A stretch of DNA of 11,637 bases from Legionella genomosp. 1 (GCA_945865355.1 CAMBDN010000063.1:1-11637), one strand, 5' to 3'; shown: positions 1 to 7,001, counted from the stretch's first letter. The notes: generated from the sequence alone by a model not told the origin. Made by a program: numbers and translations.

Positions 1-36
1 GGTGCACGTCGGCTGCGGTAGCCATTCTGAATTCAA

Positions 37-399
37 ATGACCACACGCCGCCAGACTGCCAACGACGACACCCTGTTTTGGACACTCAAAGTGCTCCAAG
101 AAAACCCTGGCGTGACACAACGCACCTTGGCCAAAGAAGTGGGAATCAATGTTAGCACCATCAACTTCTGCCTGAAAGCCTTGGTTGAAAAAGGCTGGAT
201 CAAGATGGGCAACTTCAGCAAAAACCCAGACAAACTGAGTTATGCCTACCTGCTCACCCCCACTGGCGTGGCTGGAAAGGCTGTGCTGACCCGTCGATTC
301 TTGCAGCGCAAGATGGCTGAATATGAAATGCTGCGGGGAGAAATTGAAGCGCTGCAGCAAGACGAAGCGCAAATACATGATGCCTTAAAGAGCAGCTAA
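37..399 (+). CDS. MarR-family EPS-associated transcriptional regulator
   Basis: A 120-residue DNA-binding protein. It is mostly one winged helix-turn-helix: residues ~24-60 contain the pattern PGVTQRTLAKEVGI followed by the recognition-helix stretch STINFCLKALVEKGW, then a wing and a C-terminal helix ending in EALQQDEAQIHDAL that could dimerise. Length and sequence fit the small MarR-like family known as EPS-associated regulators, which typically sit at the edge of exopolysaccharide or O-antigen loci in betaproteobacteria and relatives. It probably controls this cluster, but its operator and ligand are unknown. The ATG at 37 is the first plausible start; no strong Shine-Dalgarno precedes it. 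The stop lies 4 nt before the wzz-like ATG, so the two are probably co-transcribed. Its composition is host-like (about 50% GC in one counted line), unlike the cassette from ugd onward. Confidence 0.9.
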   Translation: MTTRRQTANDDTLFWTLKVLQENPGVTQRTLAKEVGINVSTINFCLKALVEKGWIKMGNFSKNPDKLSYAYLLTPTGVAGKAVLTRRFLQRKMAEYEMLRGEIEALQQDEAQIHDALKSS

Positions 400-403
400 C
401 ACC

Positions 404-1084
404 ATGAATGAACCCATGGCCAAAACTATAGAAACCGAAGACGACGAAATCAGCCTGTTGGACCTGCTGCAGGTGGTGGCAGACAACCTGATTAAATCCG
501 AGCAGGCGTTAAAGGCCAGCGGGGTGAATAGCAGCGTCCTTAAAGCCAGCCCTGGTGCTGCCGTCGAAGCGCTTGCCAAACTCAAAGCCACCATTACCGC
601 GCAAGAAATCAAACTGGCCAGCATGCGTGGCTACCTGACCGAGTCTGCTCCCGACTTCAAACAAGCGCAGACCGAACTGCTGGCTATGCGCAGCCAGATG
701 GATCGGGCTGAAAGGGCTGATCCACCTGCTACCGGCGGCAGCGAAAGCGACTACATCGCCAAGTACCGTGACTTCAAATACCACGAAACATTGTTTGAAC
801 TCTTCGCCAAACAATACGAAATGGCGCGCATAGACGAAAGCCGCGAAGACGCTCTCATTCAGGTGGTAGACGTAGCCGTGCCGCCGGAGCGCAAAAGTAA
901 ACCCAAGAAGGCCCAAATTGTCATGATGACCACGCTGGCCGCTGGTTTTGTGTTGCTGCTCTTCATCTTCATCCGCCAAGCCATGCGCGGTGCTGCCCAA
1001 ACCCCAGAGTTTGCTGAAAAGCTGGGCCGCTTGCGCCAAGCCTGGGCCAAGGCCTTAGGTCGTCACTCTTCAGTGCAAGCGTAG
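404..1084 (+). CDS. wzz: Wzz-like chain-length protein with internal deletion
   Basis: Wzz proteins are inner-membrane co-polymerases that set glycan chain length. They normally have a cytoplasmic tail, TM1, a large periplasmic coiled-coil domain and TM2, about 350-400 residues in this lineage. This one has 226. Residues 13-28 are the typical tail (DDEISLLDLLQVVADN). The next residues (from ~L29) are already the distal periplasmic helix (IKSEQALKASGVNSS), followed by the coiled coil and YIAKYRDFKYHETLFELFAKQ. A proline/lysine-rich stretch (PPERKSKPKK) at ~160-169 precedes the single remaining membrane segment at ~171-190. TM1 and the membrane-proximal periplasmic part are missing, roughly 130-160 residues by comparison with the family as I recall it. 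The frame is open, so it may be translated, but without TM1 the coiled coil is unlikely to reach the periplasm and function is doubtful. A second ATG at 416 is an alternative start. Confidence 0.85.
   Translation: MNEPMAKTIETEDDEISLLDLLQVVADNLIKSEQALKASGVNSSVLKASPGAAVEALAKLKATITAQEIKLASMRGYLTESAPDFKQAQTELLAMRSQMDRAERADPPATGGSESDYIAKYRDFKYHETLFELFAKQYEMARIDESREDALIQVVDVAVPPERKSKPKKAQIVMMTTLAAGFVLLLFIFIRQAMRGAAQTPEFAEKLGRLRQAWAKALGRHSSVQA
482..490 (+). other. Putative deletion junction in wzz (Asp-Asn-Leu codons)
   Basis: The nonamer GACAACCTG encodes D27-N28-L29, where the N-terminal tail of Wzz meets the distal periplasmic helix. In full-length relatives, as I remember them, an Asp-Asn-Leu triplet occurs both just before TM1 (VADNL) and at the start of this helix (DNLIKAEQAL). 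Slippage or recombination between two such short repeats would remove the intervening sequence and keep the frame. The single remaining copy is seen here; the two-copy ancestor is inferred. Confidence 0.5.
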
Positions 1085-1095
1085 CCCTGCAAACC

Positions 1096-1383
1096 ATGGT
1101 TTCACAACCCAAAATCAATGTAGCGGGCCACCGCGGAATGGTGGACGGTGCCATTGTGCGCACGCTGCAAACCACGACCCCAGCAAACATCATCACCCGT
1201 ACCCACGCCGAACTCGACCTCACCAACCAAGCCGCAGTTCAAGCCTTCTTTTCAGCCGAAAAGCCCAACCAGGTCTACTTGGGCGCTGCCAAAATGGGCG
1301 GCATCCATGCCAATAACACTTGCCCGACAGACTCCATCTACCAAAACCTGTTGGCGCAGGCAAATGTGAGCCCACTAGCATGA
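1096..1383 (+). pseudogene. fcl: GDP-L-fucose synthase N-terminal remnant
   Basis: A 95-codon frame matches only the N-terminal third of GDP-L-fucose synthase (Fcl/WcaG, an NADP-dependent epimerase/reductase of about 310-325 residues). Recognisable parts are INVAGHRGMV at residues 7-16, the ITRTHAELDL stretch, and QVYLGAAKMGGIHANNT followed by IYQNLLAQANV. Homology ends at about V91, followed by SPLA and a stop, so the catalytic Ser, Tyr and Lys region and the whole substrate domain are absent. The third glycine of the GxxGxxG nucleotide-binding motif is Asp17 (GHRGMVD), another sign of decay. It lies 11 nt after the wzz-like gene and its TGA overlaps the ugd ATG. The older locus probably made GDP-fucose; no gmd or rest of fcl is seen in this window. 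It cannot be an active enzyme as it stands. Confidence 0.88.
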
Positions 1384-2546
1384 AAATCGCCATCGCCGGA
1401 ACCGGCTATGTAGGGCTCTCAAACGCCATGTTACTGGCGCAGCATAATGAGGTCGTTGCGCTCGACATCATTGAGCAAAGAGTTTCAATGCTTAATCAGA
1501 AATGCTCGCCTATCAAAGACACAGAAGTAGAAGATTTTCTTTCAAATAAAAGTCTAAATTTCCGTGCCACTTTAGATAAAGTCGAAGCCTATAAAGATGC
1601 TGATTTTGTAATTATCGCAACACCCACCGACTATGACCCAGTCACTAACTTTTTCAACACATCGTCAATAGAGACGGTCATTCAGGACGTACTTTCGATC
1701 AACAAAAAAGCGTTGATGATTATCAAATCAACAATTCCTGTAGGCTACACAGTCAATGCAAGAAAAAGATTTAACTGTAATAATATAATCTTTTCCCCAG
1801 AATTTCTTCGTGAGGGGCGGGCGCTTTACGACAATCTTCACCCTTCAAGAATTGTAGTTGGAGAAGTTTCAGATCGAGCAAAGGTATTTGTTGAATTATT
1901 AACCCAAGGTGCTGTAAAGAAAGACATACCAATCCTGTATGTACATAGCACCGAAGCTGAAGCAGTAAAACTATTCGCCAATACATACTTAGCCATGCGT
2001 GTATCCTTTTTCAATGAACTGGATACATACGCCGCTAGCCATAAATTAGACACCAAGCAAATTATTGATGGCGTCTGCCTTGACCCAAGGATCGGGTCTG
2101 GATATAACAATCCATCATTTGGGTACGGGGGATATTGCCTACCCAAAGATACCAAGCAGCTACTCGCCAATTATAATGACGTACCACAGAACCTCATTGA
2201 GGCAATCGTTAGTTCTAACTCCACGAGAAAAGATTTCATTGCAGCCAATATTATTGAAAGTAATCCGGATGTGGTCGGAATATATCGATTAACCATGAAG
2301 AATGGGTCCGATAACTTTCGCTCTTCAGCCATACAGGGAATAATGAAAAGAATCAAGGCAAAGGGCATCGAGGTAGTGATTTATGAGCCTGAACTGAAAG
2401 AGGCGGAATTCTTTCATTCTAAAGTTATAAAGGACTTTGACGAGTTTAAACGGAAGTCCGTCGTGATAATCGCTAATCGCAAATCGGAAGAGTTAAATGA
2501 TTGCGCAAATAAAGTTTATACAAGAGATTTATTTGGCAGCGATTAA
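1380..2546 (+). CDS. ugd: UDP-glucose 6-dehydrogenase
   Basis: Oxidises UDP-glucose to UDP-glucuronate with two NAD+ in the cytoplasm, supplying the decarboxylase encoded next. The protein has 388 residues, the usual length for the short Ugd class. It has the Rossmann motif GTGYVG at residues 7-12, the STIPVGYT stretch, SPEFLREGRA, KLFANTYLAMRVSFFNELD and the active-site loop GGYCLPKDTKQL with catalytic Cys253. The C-terminal UDP-binding domain is complete (IGIYRL-like VGIYRLTMK near residue 300). The start is the ATG at 1380, where the family's MKIAIAG begins. An in-frame ATG at 1320 would add 20 unrelated residues encoded by fcl-remnant DNA. The ATG overlaps the fcl-remnant stop (ATGA) and has no good Shine-Dalgarno, suggesting translational coupling. 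The first ~90 nt are about 57% GC, while the following lines fall to 30-42%. Confidence 0.96.
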   Translation: MKIAIAGTGYVGLSNAMLLAQHNEVVALDIIEQRVSMLNQKCSPIKDTEVEDFLSNKSLNFRATLDKVEAYKDADFVIIATPTDYDPVTNFFNTSSIETVIQDVLSINKKALMIIKSTIPVGYTVNARKRFNCNNIIFSPEFLREGRALYDNLHPSRIVVGEVSDRAKVFVELLTQGAVKKDIPILYVHSTEAEAVKLFANTYLAMRVSFFNELDTYAASHKLDTKQIIDGVCLDPRIGSGYNNPSFGYGGYCLPKDTKQLLANYNDVPQNLIEAIVSSNSTRKDFIAANIIESNPDVVGIYRLTMKNGSDNFRSSAIQGIMKRIKAKGIEVVIYEPELKEAEFFHSKVIKDFDEFKRKSVVIIANRKSEELNDCANKVYTRDLFGSD

Positions 2547-2554
2547 GCATTCAA

Positions 2555-2559
2555 AAGGA
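2555..2559 (+). promoter_or_regulatory. Shine-Dalgarno deciding the UDP-xylose synthase start
   Basis: AAGGA lies 8 nt upstream of the ATG at 2568 but only 2 nt upstream of the ATG at 2562. Normal spacing therefore selects the downstream start and removes two residues from the longer reading. Confidence 0.6.
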
Positions 2560-2567
2560 ACATGGAA

Positions 2568-3551
2568 ATGAGAGATTACAACAAAAATAAGCGAATTTTG
2601 GTCACAGGTGGTGCCGGATTCCTAGGGTCGCACCTAATAGATAGGCTTATTTCCCGTGGTGATGATGTTATTTGTGTAGATAACCTATTCACCGGATCAA
2701 AGCAGAATATAGAACACCTTTGGAACAATCCGAGATTCGAATTTATTCGTCACGATGTAACATTCCCGCTGTATGTGGAGGTCGACCAAATCTATAACTT
2801 GGCATGTCCGGCAAGTCCAATCCACTATCAACATGATCCAGTCCAAACTACCAAAACAAGTGTGCATGGGGCGATAAACATGCTTGGTCTGGCCAAGCGG
2901 TTAAATGCCCGGATACTCCAGGCGTCTACATCTGAAGTCTACGGCGACCCCTCGGTACATCCTCAAACCGAAGACTACTGGGGAAACGTAAATCCGATTG
3001 GGCCACGCAGCTGCTACGACGAAGGCAAACGTTGCGCTGAAACCTTATTTTTTGATTACTACCGCCAACACAAATTAGACATTCGTGTTTGTCGAATATT
3101 CAATACCTACGGTCCAAAGATGCATCCAAATGATGGTCGGGTGGTTAGCAACTTTATCATGCAGGCACTTAAAGGAAGCGAAATCACGATTTACGGAGAC
3201 GGATCACAAACCCGCAGCTTTTGTTATATCGATGACCTGATTGAAGGTTTTTTGAAGTTCATGGACCTTCCCAATGAAACAGATGGCGGCCCAGGGTATC
3301 CAGGCCCAATCAATCTAGGCAATCCGGTTGAGTTCACCATTCGAGAATTAGCCGAAAAAATTGTGGCCCTAACCAACTCCCAATCAAAAATAATCTTTAA
3401 TCCTTTGCCCCAAGACGATCCGAAGCAGAGACAACCTAATATTTCCATCGCGAAAGAAAAGCTTGATTGGCAGCCATCAGTGAGTTTAGAAGATGGACTG
3501 AAGAAGACAATTCTTTATTTTTCAAATATTGATTCGAAACGAGTTTTGTGA
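2568..3551 (+). CDS. uxs: UDP-glucuronate decarboxylase (UDP-xylose synthase)
   Basis: An extended short-chain dehydrogenase that converts UDP-glucuronate to UDP-xylose with bound NAD+ in the cytoplasm, using the product of the preceding ugd. From the ATG at 2568 it has 327 residues. The NAD motif TGGAGFLG is at ~13-20, the family signature NLACPASPIHYQHDPVQTTK follows, then STSEVYGDP and the catalytic pair Tyr150/Lys154 in SCYDEGKRCAE. RIFNTYGPKMHPNDGRVV and GDGSQTRSFCYIDDLI are further UXS hallmarks. These motifs favour UXS over related dTDP-glucose dehydratases. Another ATG lies at 2562, but the AAGGA at 2555-2559 is only 2 nt from it and an ideal 8 nt from 2568. The gap to ugd is about 20 nt, consistent with one operon. 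With Ugd it forms a two-step UDP-xylose module, so xylose is a likely component of the glycan. Confidence 0.94.
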   Translation: MRDYNKNKRILVTGGAGFLGSHLIDRLISRGDDVICVDNLFTGSKQNIEHLWNNPRFEFIRHDVTFPLYVEVDQIYNLACPASPIHYQHDPVQTTKTSVHGAINMLGLAKRLNARILQASTSEVYGDPSVHPQTEDYWGNVNPIGPRSCYDEGKRCAETLFFDYYRQHKLDIRVCRIFNTYGPKMHPNDGRVVSNFIMQALKGSEITIYGDGSQTRSFCYIDDLIEGFLKFMDLPNETDGGPGYPGPINLGNPVEFTIRELAEKIVALTNSQSKIIFNPLPQDDPKQRQPNISIAKEKLDWQPSVSLEDGLKKTILYFSNIDSKRVL

Positions 3552-3630
3552 ATATTGCATTATAAAAATCGCAACCAATAAACAAAAAAATGCAGTTTTT
3601 ATTAGTGTATTGAATACCAATGTTATATTC
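3552..3630 (+). other. AT-rich spacer before wzx
   Basis: These 79 nt are strikingly A/T-rich, with A5, A7 and T5 runs. I see no clear Shine-Dalgarno in front of the wzx ATG, no hairpin with a U-tract and no convincing paired -35/-10 boxes. It is the longest gap inside the cassette before the one at 10829. A reading frame in phase with wzx runs through it from a TTG at 3529, but the encoded residues look unlike a Wzx N-terminus. Confidence 0.5.
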
Positions 3631-4911
3631 ATGGGTATAAGATTTCGTAATCTACTTGGCGAGACCTCGTGGATAGCCCTCGGTCAACTGCTAATCGCCT
3701 TGGGCGGATTAGCCGGAATACGGATGCTGACGCATGTGCTAACTCCCGAGGCTTATGGGGAACTAGGCCTAGGCATGGCAATTGCCGCCCTAGTAGGGCA
3801 AATATTTTACTGGCCAACAAGTAATGGTGCCACGCGACTATATTCTGTGGCGGCTAATAAAAAGGATGTGGCAGGTTTTTTTTACGGAATAAATAAGATT
3901 CTGTTTATATCTGGAAGTTCTGTTATCGCGGTATTTTTCTTTGGCTATGTGTTTATCGGCGGTGAGGGTGATACCTTCGGTTTTCTTTTACTGCTTCCAC
4001 TTAGTGTATATTCAATTTCATCAGGCTGCGGTTCAGTCTATGCTGGAATGCTGAATGCTAGTAGACGCAGAGCAGAAATTGCAATCAGTCAAAGTGTTGA
4101 AATATGGACTAGATTTTTTTTGGCATATTTTCTAATAAAGCAATTTGGGAACTCGAGTTACTTGGCTTTTATAGGATTTTCAATTGCGTCACTGACAGTT
4201 ACTATATGGCAAAATAAGGCGATAAGCTCGTCCATTACAAACGGAAATGGAATAGATAAAGCAACAACATCGACAGATTGGCGTTTCGAAATATCACACT
4301 ACATACGCCCCTTCTTTTTAATCGGCATATTTACCGGACTAAGCACCGCTTCGGATCGTTGGATCCTAAACTCCTTTGCAAGCACAGGAGAAGTAGGTTT
4401 GTACGTTGTATTGTATCAATTGGGATATTACCCGATCAGTATGGTAATAGGGATTTTGGTCCAGTTGATGGAGCCGGTTATATATCAGCGAATTGGTGCG
4501 ATTAATAATTCATCTTCAATAGATGCTGCTACGAGATTAGTTTATATAGCTACAGCAATAGCACTGGTGATATCGCTATTCGCCTCACTTATAGCCTTGT
4601 TAGTAAGAGATTTAGTATTTTCAACATTCACGCCATCTTCATATCATGGTGCAGCCTTATATCTTCCGATTGTTGTTTTATCCGGCGGACTATTTGCTGC
4701 TGGAAACGCGTTAGCAATGAAAATTCAAGCATATAAATTATCTAATAAGCTCATAATGCCGAAAATTGGAATGGCTACAGTTGGTTTCATCAGCAATATA
4801 GTTGGTGCATATGGCTACGGGCTGATGGGTATTGTTTTCGCAGGACTATTTACGTCTTTCGTGTATTTGCTATTAGTTTTTTGGAGCTCAAGGGGGTTGA
4901 GAAGTGAATAA
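3631..4911 (+). CDS. wzx: Wzx-type polysaccharide flippase
   Basis: A 426-residue integral membrane protein of the polysaccharide transporter (PST/MOP) family. It would move the undecaprenyl-linked repeat unit from the cytoplasmic to the periplasmic face of the inner membrane. The N-terminus GETSWIALGQLLIALGGLAG with LTPEAYGEL at ~37-45 is characteristic of this family. Hydrophobic segments recur through the protein, consistent with about 12 helices, and polar loops such as the one around THSTDWRFE-like KATTSTDWRFEIS fall mid-protein. I chose the ATG at 3631 because the family similarity begins there; upstream in-frame residues are lysine/asparagine-rich and not membrane-like. Two runs of eight T occur inside the gene (3876-3883 and 4114-4121). 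Base composition is among the lowest in the window (one counted line is 28% GC), typical of transferred wzx genes. It overlaps the next gene by 8 nt. Confidence 0.88.
   Translation: MGIRFRNLLGETSWIALGQLLIALGGLAGIRMLTHVLTPEAYGELGLGMAIAALVGQIFYWPTSNGATRLYSVAANKKDVAGFFYGINKILFISGSSVIAVFFFGYVFIGGEGDTFGFLLLLPLSVYSISSGCGSVYAGMLNASRRRAEIAISQSVEIWTRFFLAYFLIKQFGNSSYLAFIGFSIASLTVTIWQNKAISSSITNGNGIDKATTSTDWRFEISHYIRPFFLIGIFTGLSTASDRWILNSFASTGEVGLYVVLYQLGYYPISMVIGILVQLMEPVIYQRIGAINNSSSIDAATRLVYIATAIALVISLFASLIALLVRDLVFSTFTPSSYHGAALYLPIVVLSGGLFAAGNALAMKIQAYKLSNKLIMPKIGMATVGFISNIVGAYGYGLMGIVFAGLFTSFVYLLLVFWSSRGLRSE
4891..4896 (+). promoter_or_regulatory. Shine-Dalgarno for a GTG start
   Basis: AGGGGG sits 7 nt before the GTG at 4904, inside the 3' end of wzx. 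It supports this non-ATG start for the glycosyltransferase. Confidence 0.6.
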
Positions 4912-6154
4912 ACAGGCACGCCAAGAGTCGGTATTGATCTTATCCTACTACGCCGAGATGCCTGGTGCATGCCAAGCTGAGTGGTTAGACGACAAGGTCG
5001 ATAGCATAAAGAAGCTGGATTACAAGGTGCTATTGGTTAGCGCTGCATCCTGCGGAAAAACCAATGATCGCGAGGTAACCCACTGGCGGGCTCCAAGCGT
5101 GTCGTTTACGGATTACTGGGAGGAGGTAGATCGGATCAAAAGCCAAGGTGGTTCGCTGCCAACCTCCATGTATTTGATGCTACCAATGGCGCTTACATTG
5201 GGGCTATTGATCGATGCGGCACAATATCTTGCGACGAAAGGTATCGGGGAGGGGCGCTGGTCTTGGGCTATTTCCGCCACATTTGCCGCGATCATGCTTT
5301 GTGTAGCACGCCGCCCAACAGTCATCCTTTCGACTGGTGGTCCAGCATCAGCACATTTGGCCGGGATAGTCTTAAAAAAACTATTTTCAATACCACTCAT
5401 TGTTGAACTTCAAGACCCATTGAGCGGGATCGACATCGGAAGAAACTCGCATGCACGAGGTTGGCTGTACAAAATTGAGTCAATGATCGTTAGTCAAGCC
5501 GATAAAATTGCATATGTCACAAAGGGAGCTGCTAAGTATGCGACGGAGCAATTCGAAACATCAAAAATATGCTCGGTCTATCCTGGAGCACGAAAGTTCG
5601 CAGGGATCAACTCGACCCACCGCCCCCCGCAAGCGAAGACTTTTCGCATGGTGCATTTAGGGTCATTGTATGCAACTAGAAATTTCAAAACATTAATTCT
5701 GGCGCTAGATAAGCTGATTTCTGGTGGTGTGATATCTTCTTCTTATATTGAAATTATCAATTTAGGTCATGTCGCGGACGAAATAAGGCGTGATATATCT
5801 CATCTTCAATATATCTCAATCCTACCGCCGGTGAGTCGCCCGGAAGCGCTTCAATTCGCCGCTGATTCCGATTTGTTGTTGCTCATTCAAAATAATGACG
5901 ACCGAAGCAAGGTCACCATACCGTATAAAACATATGACTATTTAAACTTAGGTAAGCCAATTCTGGCATTACAAAATAGCACTGAACTCGCTGATCTTGT
6001 TACAAACTGCGGGCATTTTTCAGCATCAGTTTCTGATGTCAATGAAATAGCCGATGTACTCAATCAACTGATAAACAATAAGTGTCACATGGACATAAAA
6101 TTCGGAAATATCGAAGCAGTCACGCAAGCGCGTGAGCTACTTAAGCTGCTCTAA
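4904..6154 (+). CDS. GT4-like (GT-B fold) glycosyltransferase
   Basis: A 416-residue cytoplasmic or membrane-associated glycosyltransferase that probably adds one sugar to the lipid-linked repeat unit. The N-terminal half has SVLILSYYAEMPGA at ~9-22, a hydrophobic patch at ~88-105 that may contact the membrane, and ILSTGGPASAHLAG at ~141-154, a pattern common in GT4-type O-antigen transferases. SQADKIAYVTKGAAKY follows near the domain junction. The C-terminal donor-binding domain includes FRMVHLGSLY and VTIPYKTYDYLNLGKPILAL at 337-356, the counterpart of the usual K-x-x-EY-x-x-x-G-x-P-I stretch. In the latter, Asp345 stands where Glu is more common. Donor and acceptor cannot be read from sequence; xylose and ManNAc are candidates from the neighbours. 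The start is GTG, overlapping the wzx stop by 8 nt with a good ribosome site, so the pair is probably translationally coupled. Confidence 0.82.
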   Translation: MNKQARQESVLILSYYAEMPGACQAEWLDDKVDSIKKLDYKVLLVSAASCGKTNDREVTHWRAPSVSFTDYWEEVDRIKSQGGSLPTSMYLMLPMALTLGLLIDAAQYLATKGIGEGRWSWAISATFAAIMLCVARRPTVILSTGGPASAHLAGIVLKKLFSIPLIVELQDPLSGIDIGRNSHARGWLYKIESMIVSQADKIAYVTKGAAKYATEQFETSKICSVYPGARKFAGINSTHRPPQAKTFRMVHLGSLYATRNFKTLILALDKLISGGVISSSYIEIINLGHVADEIRRDISHLQYISILPPVSRPEALQFAADSDLLLLIQNNDDRSKVTIPYKTYDYLNLGKPILALQNSTELADLVTNCGHFSASVSDVNEIADVLNQLINNKCHMDIKFGNIEAVTQARELLKLL

Positions 6155-6170
6155 GAATCAATTTAATTGA

Positions 6171-7001
6171 ATGATAATGAAGGCTTGCGTAATAATACCG
6201 AACTATAACGGGAGTGCTTTCATTGCGAGCACAGCCCAAGCATTCCTGTCTGGTTTTCCGGAATCAAAGGTCATTGTCGTTGACGACTGCTCAACTGACG
6301 ATTCGATAAAAATATTGGAACAACTCCCAGTTGAATTAGTCATACGGAAGCGCAATGGTGGGTTCGCGGCAGCGGTAAATTCCGGTTTGAAGTTCGCTGT
6401 GAGCAACAACTACGACATAGCGTTGGTAGCGAATAGTGATTTATCCGTGGATGATACTAAGTGCAGAGAAATCATTGAGCAGTTCTCATATTTTATTAAT
6501 GAGGATGTAGCTGTTATAGGATTTGTCGAGAGCAATAGAGGTACAACCGCGGTGGAGACACCGCAGGGCGCTGACATTTCCGGTTTCCTTTTTGCCGTAC
6601 GCTTGCGAATTCTCGAAAAAATAGGCTACTTTGATGAGACTTTCTTTATGTATGGAGAAGAACAGGACTATTTCAGACGCGTTTCTGATAATCGCCTAAC
6701 AATCCTTCAGAGTGGGGTTGCGGTTGATCATCGGGCAGAGGGGTCGGGGACGTCGAGGTATCGTAACTCTTGGTTGGCGATTAGAAACTCCCTATTACTT
6801 GAGGCTAAAAGAAACTCACTTAAGCACTTCCTCAAAAAAGGTGCTGTACTATTTTTGTTGATAAATCATTTGTACAAACCTAGAAACCCGAATTGTCCAT
6901 CTATTAGACGCGTGCAACGGCCTGGGATTCTGGTTGGTAACTGTATGCTGATCTGGGCAGTATTTTGGAATATATTTAATGGATTTAGATTTATAAAATA
7001 A
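6171..7001 (+). CDS. GT2 family glycosyltransferase (rhamnosyltransferase-like)
   Basis: A 276-residue GT-A fold enzyme of family 2, inverting and nucleotide-sugar dependent. It begins with VIIPNYNGS (residues 7-15), followed by VIVVDDCSTDDS with the nucleotide-binding Asp38/Asp39. RNGGFAAAVNSGL is the typical third segment. The metal-binding position is NSD at 88-90, where WbbL-like enzymes often have NPD or NND. FDETFFMYGEEQDYFRR at ~154-170 carries the acidic EEQD motif with the likely catalytic base. The C-terminal ~60 residues contain two hydrophobic patches and basic residues, probably membrane association. It resembles WbbL-type rhamnosyltransferases, but that group includes transferases of many sugars, so the donor is undetermined. 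A second ATG at 6177 (MKACVIIPNYNG) is an equally good start; neither has a clear Shine-Dalgarno. Its TAA overlaps the next ATG (TAATG). Confidence 0.88.
   Translation: MIMKACVIIPNYNGSAFIASTAQAFLSGFPESKVIVVDDCSTDDSIKILEQLPVELVIRKRNGGFAAAVNSGLKFAVSNNYDIALVANSDLSVDDTKCREIIEQFSYFINEDVAVIGFVESNRGTTAVETPQGADISGFLFAVRLRILEKIGYFDETFFMYGEEQDYFRRVSDNRLTILQSGVAVDHRAEGSGTSRYRNSWLAIRNSLLLEAKRNSLKHFLKKGAVLFLLINHLYKPRNPNCPSIRRVQRPGILVGNCMLIWAVFWNIFNGFRFIK

Noticed and set aside
1..36. Possible tail of an upstream gene
   Set aside because: Only 36 nt are available; in-frame stops exist at several places and no coding or regulatory signal can be distinguished.
509..1039. Long minus-strand frame (176 codons) opposite the wzz-like gene
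   Set aside because: It is the antisense of a clear Wzz-family coding sequence, has no recognisable domain and is explained by the GC-rich codon pattern of the plus strand.
1320..1379. Upstream in-frame ATG that would extend Ugd by 20 residues
   Set aside because: The added residues are encoded by the fcl remnant in a different frame and look nothing like Ugd; the family start MKIAIAG is at 1380.
3529..3630. Upstream TTG start extending Wzx by 34 residues
   Set aside because: It overlaps the end of the decarboxylase gene, and the residues are lysine/asparagine-rich and unlike a Wzx N-terminus. The ATG at 3631 fits the family.
3552..3630. Possible promoter in the AT-rich spacer before wzx
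   Set aside because: TTGCAT (3555-3560) and TTGAAT (3610-3615) resemble -35 boxes, but no -10 hexamer lies at 16-18 nt from either; AT-richness alone is not evidence.
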